A stretch of 64,000 nucleotides of DNA from Mangrovitalea sediminis (GTDB taxonomy: Bacteria > Pseudomonadota > Gammaproteobacteria > Pseudomonadales > Oleiphilaceae): contig NZ_NTLB01000004.1 in NCBI RefSeq assembly GCF_002514725.1, positions 310,001 through 374,000 on the forward strand. Direction: 5' to 3'. Below the pieces are notes generated by a model. It ran no database searches, was not told the DNA's origin, and was given only the letters and a program-made list of their open reading frames with translations. This document shows, piece after piece, positions 44,051-53,339 of this stretch; position 1 is the first letter of the stretch; every line of letters begins with the position of its first letter. The position numbers and the translations under genes were made by a program.

Positions 44051-46234
44051 ATGAGCAAGCCGTCCGGCATACATTACTTGCATGAGCATAGTACGCCAGG
44101 CATGAAAACGTCCCTGCCAACAGAAGTCCAGAAAATCCAGGACACCGTGACTGCAGGGCTGTCGGATCTGCTTCAGGGCGCCTTTGACGCTGTTGACGAT
44201 TCGTTGTTCGAGCTGGCCAATAACTCTCGCAGCAATAACGAGCAAAACCGCTACTTCGAAGCGATGCGAGAAGTCCGCATCAAGCGCAAGGGCGTTGAAA
44301 AGCGCTTTCGTCAGGCACTGATCAACCTCTTCGAGCAGCCGCCCTCCGACCTGCAAGTGGCCGCCCCCCGCACCGAACAAGCAACGGCTGACACACTTTC
44401 GCTGGTGCAGAACGACGATCTGGAAGAACAGGTTGCGTTCAATGCCATGGTCACCAAGGCTCGCGCACATTTCCAAGGCACACTCCTGCAATTGCAGACA
44501 CGTTTTTCCTCGATCTACCCTTCGGCATCCGAGGAACACCCTGTCAACCCGCTATCACCTGAACTGCTCTGCAGCGCTTTCCGCGAATCGATCGACGACC
44601 TGGATGTTCAGATCCGGGAGCGCCTGATCCTGATCAAGCAGTTCGACCGCTATGTCGTATCCAACCTTGGCATGGTGCTCGAGGAGGCCAACCGCATCCT
44701 GGTTCAGGCCGGCGTAATGCCCAACTTCCGCTTCCGCGGCAAGGCCAGCGAAAGCAAGCCGGGACAAACAAACACAGACGCCGGGCAAACAACCGCACCT
44801 CGTGGCTCAGAAGAAGGCCTGTTCGAACAGATTCGTGAGATGTTGTCGGCGCAACGGGCCAATCAAGGCCAACCGCCCCGCTCCGCAGACCCTCACCTGC
44901 ACATTATTGGCGGCGCGGAACTCTATCAGGCACTATCTATGTTGCCGCAACCGACGACAACGACCCAGGATCTCAGCCGGGGCGAGCCCACGGTTCTAGA
45001 CCTGCGGCAGGTCGTTCTGCAATTACTGCAGTCGCAGCAACGCTCGGACGGCAAGGAACCGGCACTCAACGAGGTCGATGAAGATCTGATCAACCTCGTT
45101 TCAATGCTGTTTGAGTTCATTCTGGATGACTACAATCTGTCGCCGCCCATCCAAGTACTGATCAGCCGCCTGCAGATCCCGATCCTCAAGGTCGTGATCA
45201 AGGACAAAGCTTTCTTCAGCAAGGCCACACACCCGGCCAGAAAACTGCTTAACGCACTGGCCCGGGCCGGTATCGGCTGGAGCGACAGCGACGAGAAGAA
45301 TCGCGATAAGCTTTACGAACAGATACACAATATTGTTTTGCAAATACTGAACGAATTTGACGGCGACATCGGTCTCTTCGAACGACTCTACGACGAATTC
45401 GATCACTTCCTGGCCCGTGAAAACCGCAAGGCGACGCTGGTGGAACAACGGACCAGGGAAGCGGAGCGCGGTCGCATCAAGTCACAAAAAGCCCAGGAAA
45501 CGGTGGACCAGCTGTTACGGGACAGAATTGCCCGCTGCAAAGTCCCTGAAACGGTGCGCAACATCATTATGAATGGCTGGAGCCGCGTCATGTTCCTGGC
45601 CTATCTGCGCGACGACACCGAACACCGCTGGTCGCAAAGCGTGCGCGTGGTGGACGACCTCCTTTGGTGCCTGCAGCCCCATCTTGACGAGGAAGAACGC
45701 GAGCAATGGGTTCGCCTGGTCCCGGTCCTGCTCAAGACATTGCGATCCGGCCTGGAAGAAGTCTCCTATAATGCCGCCCGCCTTGATGAGATGATGGGCG
45801 ATCTCAAACGCGAGCTGACAGAAGCCTTCAAACGTCACGCGATGGCGGAAGCCCGCGAAGAATCGCCAGTGGCTCAGACCAACGAGACGGAAGAACCTCT
45901 CGCCGCCGCCAAGACAGCAGTCGAGCGCCAGCAGGAACTGGAGGACGCAGCCGTTGCCGAATTCATCACCCGAATCGATGCCATTGGCGTCGGCACCTGG
46001 GTCGAATTCAATTTGGTGAACGGCGCACGTTTCCGCTGCAAGCTTTCTGCCATCATTGATGAAGCCGACTGCTTCGTCTTCGTCAACCGGATGGGTCTGA
46101 AAGTGATTGAAAAGACACGCCTGGACTTGGCCCACGAGATGCGTCGCGGACGGCTGACAGTGCTTGAGCAAGGCGCACTCATCGACCGGGCCCTCGATGC
46201 AGTTGTCGGCAGCCTGCGACGAAAGGCCAGCTAA
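44051..46234 (+). CDS. DUF1631 family protein
   Basis: A 727-residue, mainly helical cytosolic protein of the DUF1631 family (sometimes mislabelled thymidine phosphorylase). The ATG at 44051 has GGAG 7 nt upstream. No membrane segment or signal peptide is seen. The middle part is rich in polar helices with acidic stretches. The C-terminal 110 residues begin GVGTWVEFNLVNGARFRCKL and include FVFVNRMGLKVIEK, which resembles a PilZ-type beta-barrel; whether it binds c-di-GMP is unknown. It stands 49 bp before a TonB-like gene. No activity can be inferred from sequence. Confidence 0.85.
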   Translation: MSKPSGIHYLHEHSTPGMKTSLPTEVQKIQDTVTAGLSDLLQGAFDAVDDSLFELANNSRSNNEQNRYFEAMREVRIKRKGVEKRFRQALINLFEQPPSDLQVAAPRTEQATADTLSLVQNDDLEEQVAFNAMVTKARAHFQGTLLQLQTRFSSIYPSASEEHPVNPLSPELLCSAFRESIDDLDVQIRERLILIKQFDRYVVSNLGMVLEEANRILVQAGVMPNFRFRGKASESKPGQTNTDAGQTTAPRGSEEGLFEQIREMLSAQRANQGQPPRSADPHLHIIGGAELYQALSMLPQPTTTTQDLSRGEPTVLDLRQVVLQLLQSQQRSDGKEPALNEVDEDLINLVSMLFEFILDDYNLSPPIQVLISRLQIPILKVVIKDKAFFSKATHPARKLLNALARAGIGWSDSDEKNRDKLYEQIHNIVLQILNEFDGDIGLFERLYDEFDHFLARENRKATLVEQRTREAERGRIKSQKAQETVDQLLRDRIARCKVPETVRNIIMNGWSRVMFLAYLRDDTEHRWSQSVRVVDDLLWCLQPHLDEEEREQWVRLVPVLLKTLRSGLEEVSYNAARLDEMMGDLKRELTEAFKRHAMAEAREESPVAQTNETEEPLAAAKTAVERQQELEDAAVAEFITRIDAIGVGTWVEFNLVNGARFRCKLSAIIDEADCFVFVNRMGLKVIEKTRLDLAHEMRRGRLTVLEQGALIDRALDAVVGSLRRKAS

Positions 46235-46283
46235 CGTCGCGTAGGGTCGGTCTCCCTTGGCCGCCCCTGGCTTATAGACAAGT

Positions 46284-47087
46284 ATGTACGAATTGGGCAA
46301 CACGACGACGTACCGTATCATTCTGGCGCTATCTTTAGCGCTCTTTCTACATACGCTCATCGCACTGGCGCTGGCGCGCTATCATTGGTCTGTTCCGACA
46401 CCACAACAAACCGTCGAGTTTGAACTGGTTCGGTCCGGATCACCAACACCGCCGCCAACAACCACCGCACTCGCCAGCACTGCCACACCGGAGAGCAGGG
46501 CCACTCCAGAACAGCACCCCGAGCGGCCCCAACCGCGGTCAGTGCAGCAGCAAATTACTACCACTGGCGACAGCCGGCCCACACCTGCTGCGAGGAAAGA
46601 AGCCTCGCACCAAAAACCCAAATCAAAAGAAAGCCTTCCCGCAGCAGCGAACGCCACAACCAACACCGCTCCCAACCCGTCATCGACGGCCAGCAAGAGC
46701 ACCCTCTCGAAGGACAGCCCCGGGCAGCGGACATTGGATGCCGCAAAGCACCGCAGCAATGGCATTACCCAACTGACGACGCACGAGGGAAAGCCCCTAT
46801 CGGCCTATGAAAAAGTCTTATGGGCACACATCGCAGAGCGCATCAGGTTTGCACCCTTCATGCAGAACCTGGACCAGGTACGCACAGTGAGACTGGAATT
46901 AACATTGATGTCGAACGGAACGCTGGAGAAGGTGCGGGTCATAGACTCTTCCAATAACCCAACCGTTGATCAAGCGGCAAAGCATGCCACCATCATGGCA
47001 AGCCCCTATCCTCCGCCGCCGGAAACGGAACGGAACAACGGCTACCGTTTTCAGGTTGAGCTGGCGTTCACTCCCGCCAGCTCCTGA
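46284..47087 (+). CDS. TonB-like energy transducer protein
   Basis: A 267-residue protein with one N-terminal membrane anchor (about residues 12-31), a long Pro/Thr/Ser/Lys-rich linker (about 38-150) for crossing the periplasm, and a C-terminal domain (about 180-265) of the TonB type, in which VRLELTLMSNGTLEKVRVID and YPPPPE are the usual landmarks. TonB moves proton-motive energy from ExbB/ExbD to outer-membrane receptors; neither partner is encoded nearby, so it may be a specialised paralogue or belong to another envelope process. It follows DUF1631 by 49 bp and ends 16 bp from convergent grxD. Confidence 0.8.
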   Translation: MYELGNTTTYRIILALSLALFLHTLIALALARYHWSVPTPQQTVEFELVRSGSPTPPPTTTALASTATPESRATPEQHPERPQPRSVQQQITTTGDSRPTPAARKEASHQKPKSKESLPAAANATTNTAPNPSSTASKSTLSKDSPGQRTLDAAKHRSNGITQLTTHEGKPLSAYEKVLWAHIAERIRFAPFMQNLDQVRTVRLELTLMSNGTLEKVRVIDSSNNPTVDQAAKHATIMASPYPPPPETERNNGYRFQVELAFTPASS

Positions 47088-47103
47088 AGCAGGGACGGCC
47101 TAA

Positions 47104-47445
47104 TCAGCCTGCATCGGCTTCGCTCTTGTCAGCGGCACTCGCACTCTGGACTAACGTTTTCAATTCCCCGCTCTCATACATTTCCATAATGATGTCACAA
47201 CCACCGACCAGCTCTCCGTTGACATACAACTGCGGGAATGTCGGCCAGTTAGAGTAGACTTTCAGGCTCTCGCGCAACTCGGGGTTTTCCAGGATATTCA
47301 CATAGGCAAAACGCTCGCCGCAGGCCATCAAAGCCTGAACAGTGCGCCCGGAAAAACCGCACTGGGGCATTTGAGGCGTCCCTTTCATATAAAGAATGAT
47401 CGGGTTTCCCTCCACCTGCTCTTTGATGGTTTCCATGATATCCAT
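47104..47445 (-). CDS. grxD: Monothiol glutaredoxin GrxD
   Basis: Monothiol glutaredoxin that carries [2Fe-2S] clusters with glutathione and BolA partners. The 113-residue protein has the CGFS active site (C29, in PQCGFSGRTV), MKGTPQMPQ before it and the glutathione-binding WPTFPQLYVNGELVGGCDI later. Length equals E. coli GrxD (115). It is convergent with the TonB-like gene and divergent from argD, so its promoter lies in the 332-bp region to the right. The C-terminal tail has extra acidic residues (KSEADAG). Confidence 0.95.
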   Translation of the reverse strand: MDIMETIKEQVEGNPIILYMKGTPQMPQCGFSGRTVQALMACGERFAYVNILENPELRESLKVYSNWPTFPQLYVNGELVGGCDIIMEMYESGELKTLVQSASAADKSEADAG

Positions 47446-47643
47446 ACTGTTAATACCTCGTAACTGAACGAATGAGACGGGATCACGCCGTGGCAGCGTC
47501 TATTGTAACCAGAATCCCAATACCTGACCATCCTGGTGGGTCTTTACTCACCACCCCCAACGTCGCTCAGCCGCCAATCTACCGCACATAGGGACATTTT
47601 TCCCAGAAAGCCCATCCCCTTAGATTCCGGCCCGCTGGCGCCG

Positions 47644-47672
47644 TTGTCATAATCCAGGTTTATCGATACTAT
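47644..47672 (+). promoter_or_regulatory. Probable sigma-70 promoter of the argD leader
   Basis: TTGTCA (47644-47649), a 17-nt spacer and TACTAT (47667-47672). Matches to consensus are 5 of 6 and 4 of 6. Transcription would start near 47679. Confidence 0.5.
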
Positions 47673-47679
47673 CTGAACT

Positions 47680-47753
47680 CTGCAGAGGCAGCAGTTACCA
47701 AGCCCAGTGACGTCAAGGCGTTAATCCAAGGGTTTGGTTCGGGCTGCCTTTTT
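47680..47753 (+). ncRNA. Structured leader or small RNA ending in a terminator, before argD
   Basis: Two nested helices are seen: P1 pairs AGGCAGC (47686-47692) with GCTGCCT (47743-47749); P2 pairs CCAAGCCC (47698-47705) with GGGTTTGG (47730-47737), with one G-U pair. T-runs follow (CCTTTTT, then GTTTTT by 47761). The form is that of a long rho-independent terminator. Because it lies between a promoter and the argD ribosome binding site (TAGAGAGG), it may be an attenuator, a riboswitch or a free small RNA. I do not recognise it as a known family. Confidence 0.5.
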
Positions 47754-47777
47754 ACGTTTTTATAGAGAGGTAATGCC

Positions 47778-48977
47778 ATGGCAGATCAGCCCCTACTGAA
47801 TACCTATGGACGGCTGCCCATCGCATTTGACCATGCACATGGCGTCTGGCTGCACGACACTAAAGGGCAGCGCTATTTCGATACCTTCAGCGGCATCGCC
47901 GTTTGCGGGCTGGGACACGTTCACCCAGCGGTTACCGAAGCTATCCGGGAACAGGCCGGCAAACTGGTTCACTGTTCCAACCTTTTTCATACGGCGCAGC
48001 AACACCGTCTGGCCCAGAAGCTTTGTAATATCAGCGGCATGGACGGCGTGTTCCTGAGCAACTCGGGGGCAGAGGCAAACGAAGCCGCCATCAAACTGGC
48101 CCGCCTTTACGGCCACAGCAAGGACATTGCTGCCCCAGCCATTATCGTTATGGAACGATCCTTCCATGGACGTACGCTGGCGACCCTCTCAGCCACGGGC
48201 AACAGAAAAGTTCAGGCAGGCTTCGAGCCACTGGTATCCGGCTTTGTCCGGGCACCATTCAACGACCTGAAAGCTGTCGAGAATATCGCGCGTTCCAACC
48301 CCAATGTGGTTGCCATTATGGTAGAGCCGCTGCAGGGCGAGGGCGGCGTCTACGAGGCCGATCCTGGCTACTTGCGCGGACTGCGGGAAATCTGCGACCA
48401 GCAGGAATGGCTGCTGATGCTGGATGAGGTTCAGACCGGCAACGGACGCACTGGCCGCTTCTTCGCTTACCAGCACACGGATGTGGTACCCGACGTCGTG
48501 ACCACGGCCAAGGGGCTGGGCAATGGCTTCCCGATTGGAGCCTGTCTGGCGAAAGGCGCCACCGCGGAGCTTTTCCAGCCCGGCCATCACGGATCGACCT
48601 TTGGCGGTAACCCCCTGGCCTGCGCTGCAGCCCTTGCCGTTATCGACACCATTGAGAGCGAGAACCTGTGTGAACGCGCCGAAAAACTGGGCAATAGCCT
48701 CCTGAAGTATTTTAGGGATCACTTCGAAGGCGCCGACTACGTCCGCGACATTCGTGGACAAGGACTGATGATCGGTATCGAAATGAGTGAGCCTTGTCCT
48801 GAACTCGTGCTGCTCGCGAAAACCCAGGGTCTATTGCTCAATGTGACGGCAGACCGTGTCATACGCTTGCTGCCCGCGCTCACCATGACCGATGAAGAAA
48901 CGGCTTTCCTGGCAGACCAGGTTGTTCGCATCATCAAACTCTATGCTGCCGACGACCGGGAACGCCCTCGCCGCTAA
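47778..48977 (+). CDS. argD: Acetylornithine aminotransferase
   Basis: PLP-dependent class III aminotransferase that converts N-acetylglutamate semialdehyde to N-acetylornithine in arginine synthesis. The 399-residue protein has the PLP lysine K245 in TTAKGLGNGFPIGA, the acidic loop LLMLDEVQTGNGRTGRF, VFLSNSGAEANEAAIKLAR and ERSFHGRTLATLSATG. The ribosome binding site GAGAGG precedes the ATG. A long leader with a terminator-like fold lies upstream, and argF follows (75 bp). Related enzymes (succinylornithine or GABA transaminase) share these motifs; the pairing with argF makes ArgD the best reading. Confidence 0.93.
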   Translation: MADQPLLNTYGRLPIAFDHAHGVWLHDTKGQRYFDTFSGIAVCGLGHVHPAVTEAIREQAGKLVHCSNLFHTAQQHRLAQKLCNISGMDGVFLSNSGAEANEAAIKLARLYGHSKDIAAPAIIVMERSFHGRTLATLSATGNRKVQAGFEPLVSGFVRAPFNDLKAVENIARSNPNVVAIMVEPLQGEGGVYEADPGYLRGLREICDQQEWLLMLDEVQTGNGRTGRFFAYQHTDVVPDVVTTAKGLGNGFPIGACLAKGATAELFQPGHHGSTFGGNPLACAAALAVIDTIESENLCERAEKLGNSLLKYFRDHFEGADYVRDIRGQGLMIGIEMSEPCPELVLLAKTQGLLLNVTADRVIRLLPALTMTDEETAFLADQVVRIIKLYAADDRERPRR

Positions 48978-49052
48978 TTCGGCAGCAAGAGGCCTCCACC
49001 TCATTCTTGCGCACTCCCGACCCAAGGATCACAAAGGACGACAGACGACACC

Positions 49053-49961
49053 ATGGCACCCAGACACCTCCTGACGCTGCTGGACCTGACACCAGCCGAA
49101 CTCGACAACTTGCTCGATCACGCCATCCAGCTTAAACGCGAGCTGCGATCAGGAACCGTGCGTGACACGCTACATAATCGTGTTCTGGCCATGATCTTCG
49201 AAAAATCGTCTACCCGAACCCGAGTGTCCTTCGAAGCCGGCATGATACAGCTGGGCGGTTCAGCGCTATTCCTGTCTCCGCGAGACACGCAACTGGGACG
49301 AGGTGAGCCGATAGAAGATAGCGCCCGTGTGATTTCGAGCATGGCTGACGCCGTCATGATCCGGACCTTCGAACACCAGAAAGTGGATACGTTTTCCCAC
49401 TTTTCGAAATCACCCGTCATCAACGCACTGACCGACGATTATCATCCTTGCCAGTTACTGGCCGACATGCAGACCTGGCGAGAGCACCGGGGCGCTGCCA
49501 AAGGGATTCGCGTTGCCTGGATCGGCGATGGCAACAACATGTGCAACTCGTACATCAATGCGGCCAGACAGTTCGATTTCGAACTGGTCGTTGCCTGCCC
49601 GGAAGGCTACGAGCCCAATGCAGACCTGGTGAGCGCCAATCAGGACCGCGTCAGTATTGTTAACGACCCCAAGGCCGCCGCGGAAGGGGCACACTTGATC
49701 GTCACCGACGTATGGGCTTCCATGGGCCAGGAAGAAGAGCAACAAGCACGCACGAACGACTTTGCCGGCTTCCAGGTCAACCCCGACCTGATGAAGCTCG
49801 CCGACAAAGACGCACTGTTCATGCATTGCCTGCCCGCCCATCGCGGCGAAGAGGTCTCCGTCGACATGCTCGACCATCCGGCCTCCGTCGTCTGGGATGA
49901 AGCGGAAAACCGCCTTCACGCCCAAAAAGCCCTGCTGGAATTCCTCATCCTGGGCTTTTAA
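49053..49961 (+). CDS. argF: Ornithine carbamoyltransferase
   Basis: Transfers the carbamoyl group to ornithine to give citrulline. The 302-residue protein has the carbamoyl-phosphate motif STRTR (53-57, in [12 protein letters not shown]), [20 protein letters not shown] and the [10 protein letters not shown] ornithine-binding loop. Length and N-terminus fit the anabolic ArgF of Pseudomonas (305 aa). It follows argD by 75 bp and is followed at once by a GC-rich hairpin that ends the transcript. Converges with the DUF1127 gene. Confidence 0.96.
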   Translation: MAPRHLLTLLDLTPAELDNLLDHAIQLKRELRSGTVRDTLHNRVLAMIFEKSSTRTRVSFEAGMIQLGGSALFLSPRDTQLGRGEPIEDSARVISSMADAVMIRTFEHQKVDTFSHFSKSPVINALTDDYHPCQLLADMQTWREHRGAAKGIRVAWIGDGNNMCNSYINAARQFDFELVVACPEGYEPNADLVSANQDRVSIVNDPKAAAEGAHLIVTDVWASMGQEEEQQARTNDFAGFQVNPDLMKLADKDALFMHCLPAHRGEEVSVDMLDHPASVVWDEAENRLHAQKALLEFLILGF

Positions 49962-49970
49962 GCCCTCCGA

Positions 49971-49993
49971 GCCGGCGGCCCTCAGCCGCCGGC
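49971..49993 (+). terminator. GC-rich hairpin after argF
   Basis: GCCGGCGGC (49971-49979), loop CCTCA, GCCGCCGGC (49985-49993): a perfect 9-bp stem. Only CCTTTG follows, so the T-tract is weak. It lies 10 bp after the argF stop and before convergent DUF1127. Confidence 0.55.
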
Positions 49994-50006
49994 CCTTTGC
50001 CGCCTG

Positions 50007-50177
50007 TCATGACCTCCAGAACGGCTTGCGCGACTCCGTCAACGCTTCGTGACGGCTGATGCCGATATCCTCGAGTTGATGATCGGTGAGACGACGCAAG
50101 TGCCGGCGCGTTTCCATCAACGTCTTTCTCGATGCCATCCAGTTTTGAGCCTTGCGAACCCATATCAGCCTACTCAT
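50007..50177 (-). CDS. DUF1127 small protein
   Basis: A 56-residue basic protein starting MSRLIWVRKAQNWMASRK, with the DUF1127 (YjiS-like) core RRHLRRLTDHQLEDIGISR, ending FWRS. AGGGGG lies 8 nt before the ATG at 50177. Such tiny Arg-rich proteins bind RNA in some alphaproteobacteria and are often encoded beside transcription regulators; in pseudomonads one is commonly next to a MocR regulator. This gene is divergent from the MocR gene at 50348, across the repeat array at 50233-50319. The frame was found by translating the minus strand by hand; a different, longer frame overlaps it but has no such motif. Confidence 0.88.
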   Translation of the reverse strand: MSRLIWVRKAQNWMASRKTLMETRRHLRRLTDHQLEDIGISRHEALTESRKPFWRS

Positions 50178-50232
50178 AAGAGCCCCCTGCCATTGTGTGA
50201 CTGTTCCAGCAGGTTAGGGCTTGCGCAAAAAT

Positions 50233-50319
50233 CAATACAGATCCAATATATCAATATTAAAGCAATACAGAAAATCACTAAACACCACTGTATTGCAAGT
50301 ATTCGCCCCATCTGTATTG
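50233..50319. promoter_or_regulatory. Four copies of an 8-bp word (CAATACAG / CTGTATTG), probable MocR operators
   Basis: CAATACAG occurs at 50233-50240 and 50263-50270, and the inverse CTGTATTG at 50288-50295 and 50312-50319. Together they form a pair of direct repeats on each side of a centre near 50279. The region lies between divergent DUF1127 and a MocR-family regulator. Repeats of this kind are typical MocR/GntR binding sites. Confidence 0.75.
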
Positions 50320-50347
50320 CCATGAGAGCCTGTACCGGCAAACTGTT

Positions 50348-51781
50348 ATGAATCTGTACGAGAAAGTTGCTAACGACCTCCGACAAAAAATCGAACAAGG
50401 CTACTATCGAACAGGAGACCGACTCCCTTCGGTGAGGGCACTGAGCCAGGAATACGGCGTCAGCATTACTACCGTACAGGAAGCCTACCGCCAGCTTGAG
50501 GACGACGGACTGACCAATGCCCGCCCCAAGTCCGGCTATTTTGTGCGCCCACCGAAAACCACACCACATCTGCCATCCCCCAGCCGGCCGGCGAGACGAC
50601 CGGTAGAGGTGTCACAATGGAAACAGGTGTTGGATTTACTTAACAGTGTCGAAGATGAGGATATGCTGGTCCTGGGGCGAGGCATACCCAATATCGACAG
50701 CCCGACGCTCAAGCCACTCATGCGCAACTGGTCGGAAACCACGCGCCACTATTCGCCACAGACGCTGGGATACGGATTACTACAGGGAACGGCGGAATTG
50801 CGTCACCAAATTGCCAGGCAGGCTCTCGATGCCGGCTGCAGCCTCCACCCGGACGATATCATCGTAACGTCCGGCTGCCAGGAAGCCCTGGCGATCAGCC
50901 TGCGTAGCGTGACGCAGCCTGGCGACATCATCGCCGTCGATTCGCCCAGCTTCTACGGCGTCATGCAGATTGTCCGGGCCCTGGGCCTGAAAGTTGTGGA
51001 GATCCCAACCGATCCGGAAAACGGAATCAGCCTTGAAGCCCTTGAACTGGCTCTGGAACAGTGGCCTATCAAGGCCCTGCAGGTCACCCCCACGTTCAAT
51101 AACCCACTGGGCTATACCATGCCCGATGCGCGAAAACAGCAGCTTCTGACACTGGCTCAACGGTTCGATATTGCCATCATCGAAGACGATATCTATGGCG
51201 ACCTCTCGTTCCTCTCACCGCGCCCACGCAACCTGAAATCTTTTGACCGCGACGGACGTGTTCTGCTGTGCAGCTCGGTATCGAAGACGCTGACTCCCGG
51301 CTTACGCATAGGCTGGGTTGCACCCGGGCTTTACACCGAAAACGCCCTGCACATGAAGTATGTATCGACCGGCGCAACGACAACATTGCCGCAACTGGCC
51401 ATTGCCGACTTTATGGCTCGGGGTGGGTACGACAAGCACGTAAAGCATATGCGAAGCCACTACCGGACCGGCCGCGACCAATTTCTTGACTGGGTCGCCC
51501 GCTACTTTCCCCGCGAGGCGCGCGTGAGCTACCCCCAAGGCAGCTTCATGCTCTGGATAGAGCTGCCGGATTACGTCGACTCCCTGCTACTCAACGAGCG
51601 CCTTCGTCCGCAAAAAATTCAGATTGGCCCCGGCTTCCTGTTTTCCGCATCCGGAAAATACCGTAACTGCATCCGACTGAACTACGGCGTGACATTGGAC
51701 GAAAGAACTGAGAAAGCGATCCAGACCGTGGGAAGGGAAATCCACAAAATGATTTCGGAGAATCTGGCTCCGGTCGCCTAA
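50348..51781 (+). CDS. MocR-type PLP-dependent transcriptional regulator (GntR/aminotransferase fusion)
   Basis: A 477-residue fusion of an N-terminal GntR-type winged helix (residues 1-70, KVANDLRQKIEQGYYRTGDR and LPSVRALSQEYGVS) and a class I aminotransferase-like domain (about 110-470). The PLP lysine is K313 in SSVSKTLTPGLRIGW. The Asn/Tyr/Asp cofactor residues are present (NNPLGYTMPDA, IIEDDIYGD). MocR members regulate neighbouring genes and use PLP as a sensor rather than as catalyst. It is divergent from DUF1127, with repeated CTGTATTG sites between, which suggests it controls that gene and itself. PdxR- or GabR-like roles are not supported by any nearby gene. Confidence 0.88.
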   Translation: MNLYEKVANDLRQKIEQGYYRTGDRLPSVRALSQEYGVSITTVQEAYRQLEDDGLTNARPKSGYFVRPPKTTPHLPSPSRPARRPVEVSQWKQVLDLLNSVEDEDMLVLGRGIPNIDSPTLKPLMRNWSETTRHYSPQTLGYGLLQGTAELRHQIARQALDAGCSLHPDDIIVTSGCQEALAISLRSVTQPGDIIAVDSPSFYGVMQIVRALGLKVVEIPTDPENGISLEALELALEQWPIKALQVTPTFNNPLGYTMPDARKQQLLTLAQRFDIAIIEDDIYGDLSFLSPRPRNLKSFDRDGRVLLCSSVSKTLTPGLRIGWVAPGLYTENALHMKYVSTGATTTLPQLAIADFMARGGYDKHVKHMRSHYRTGRDQFLDWVARYFPREARVSYPQGSFMLWIELPDYVDSLLLNERLRPQKIQIGPGFLFSASGKYRNCIRLNYGVTLDERTEKAIQTVGREIHKMISENLAPVA

Positions 51782-51785
51782 AACA

Positions 51786-51805
51786 GGGGCGCCTCAAAAC
51801 GCCCC
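51786..51805 (-). terminator. Hairpin between the MocR gene and glpK
   Basis: GGGGCG (51786-51791) and CGCCCC (51800-51805) form a 6-bp stem with an 8-nt loop. On the minus strand a TGTTTTAGG follows. It could end the glpK transcript; it lies 30 bp after the glpK stop. Confidence 0.45.
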
Positions 51806-51835
51806 CATACAGGACCGAGCGACACCCCACATGCA

Positions 51836-53323
51836 TCAGTGGGTACGACGCACCCGCTCGACGGCATCCAGCCAGCCCGCGTACAGCTGCTCACGCAATC
51901 CAGGCTCCATCGATGGCAGGAAGCGCTGTCCACAATTCCAGAGTTCGAAGATCTCATCCAGCCCCTGATAGACCCCAGCCTGCAGCCCTGCCAGATACGC
52001 CGCGCCCAGCGCTGTGGTTTCCGTAACCCGCGGCCTGTCCACCGCCACATTGAGAACATCGCTTAAAAACTGGACCAGCCAGTCGTTTACCACCATGCCA
52101 CCATCGACACGCAACTCGCCAAGCAAGGCGCCATCGTTCTGAATGGCCCGAACCAGATCCTTTGTCTGATAACAGACCGACTGCAGACCAGCCGTCGCGA
52201 TTTCGGCAATTCCGCTATCCCGCGTCAACCCGAGAATTGCTCCTCTGGCATGTGGATCCCAGTAAGGTGCACCCAACCCGGTAAACGCAGGTACCAAATA
52301 TACCGGATTCACAGCCCCGACGGCCTTCGCATAATCGAGCGTTTGACCCGCGCTTTCGATCAACCCGAGCCCATCGCGCAGCCATTGGATCGTGGCACCT
52401 GCCATGAAAATACTCCCCTCCATGGCATAGGTCGTTTTCCCCGCCAGACGATAGCCGACAGTGCTCAATAAGCGGTTTTCCGAGCGCACCACCTCGTCAC
52501 CGGTATTCAATATCAGAAAGCATCCGGTGCCATAGGTGCTCTTGGCCATCCCTAGACGAAAACAGGCCTGACCGATCAAAGCCGCCTGTTGGTCGCCCGC
52601 CATGCCGCATATCGGCACCGATGCTCCCAGCAGCGGCGCTTCACTGGTTCCAAAATCCGCCGCCGAGTCCATCACCTCAGGCAACAGCGATGCCGGCACC
52701 CGAAACAATGCCAGCAGATCGGGATCCCATTCCTGACGATGGATATTGAACAACGCCGTTCGAGAGGCATTGGTTGCGTCCGTTCTATGCGCACGTCCCC
52801 CTGTCAGTTGCCACAGAAGCCAGGAATCTACCGTCCCGAAAGCAAGTTCACCGCGCTCGGCTCGCTCTCGTGCACCTTCGACATGATCCAGAATCCAGGA
52901 AATTTTTGTCGCAGAAAAATACGGATCGATCAGGAGCCCCGTCCGCTCGACCACCAGGGCTTCCTTGTTCTGCGATCGCAACTGTTCGCATACTGACGCT
53001 GTACGCCGGTCCTGCCACACAATAGCGCGGTAAAGCGGCTTGCCGGTGGCTCTATCCCATACCAGCGTGGTCTCCCGCTGGTTGGTGATGCCGATACCCG
53101 CCAATTCACTCGCATCGATCCCCGCGCCCTTCAATGCCTGCCTGGAGACCGCCAGCGACGACTGCCAGATATCCTCAGGATCGTGCTCAACCCAGCCGTC
53201 GTTCGGGAAATATTGGGGAAACTCCTGCTGCGCAATGGAAAGCGACACGCCGTCGCGCTGAAAGACAATAGCCCGCGAGCTTGTGGTCCCCTGGTCGATA
53301 GCGAGCAAATAAGCAGTCATCAT
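51836..53323 (-). CDS. glpK: Glycerol kinase
   Basis: Phosphorylates glycerol to sn-glycerol 3-phosphate. The 495-residue FGGY-family kinase starts [20 protein letters not shown], the conserved N-terminal ATP motif. [16 protein letters not shown]-like [29 protein letters not shown] and the C-terminal FGGY signature [18 protein letters not shown] are visible. Two ATGs (53323 and 53320) are adjacent, and AAGGA fits the second better. The ribosome binding site is preceded by three 11-bp tandem repeats and a GlpR operator about 100 bp upstream. Neither glpF nor glpR is present. It is divergent from glpD. Confidence 0.96.
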   Translation of the reverse strand: MMTAYLLAIDQGTTSSRAIVFQRDGVSLSIAQQEFPQYFPNDGWVEHDPEDIWQSSLAVSRQALKGAGIDASELAGIGITNQRETTLVWDRATGKPLYRAIVWQDRRTASVCEQLRSQNKEALVVERTGLLIDPYFSATKISWILDHVEGARERAERGELAFGTVDSWLLWQLTGGRAHRTDATNASRTALFNIHRQEWDPDLLALFRVPASLLPEVMDSAADFGTSEAPLLGASVPICGMAGDQQAALIGQACFRLGMAKSTYGTGCFLILNTGDEVVRSENRLLSTVGYRLAGKTTYAMEGSIFMAGATIQWLRDGLGLIESAGQTLDYAKAVGAVNPVYLVPAFTGLGAPYWDPHARGAILGLTRDSGIAEIATAGLQSVCYQTKDLVRAIQNDGALLGELRVDGGMVVNDWLVQFLSDVLNVAVDRPRVTETTALGAAYLAGLQAGVYQGLDEIFELWNCGQRFLPSMEPGLREQLYAGWLDAVERVRRTH

Positions 53324-53339
53324 CGAATCCTTGTCGTTG

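Larger units (their letters stand above)
47446..47777. other. grxD-argD divergent region (332 bp), no gene
   Basis: No coding frame with a ribosome binding site was found. The right half holds a promoter for argD (47644-47672) and a structured leader with a T-run (47680-47753). The left half, next to the grxD start, shows no recognisable operator; it should contain the grxD promoter, which I could not assign. Confidence 0.6.

Noticed and set aside
49945-50163. A 72-residue frame in the DUF1127 area
   Set aside because: A different frame from the DUF1127 protein; it has no motif, and the 56-residue frame shows the family signature and a good ribosome binding site.
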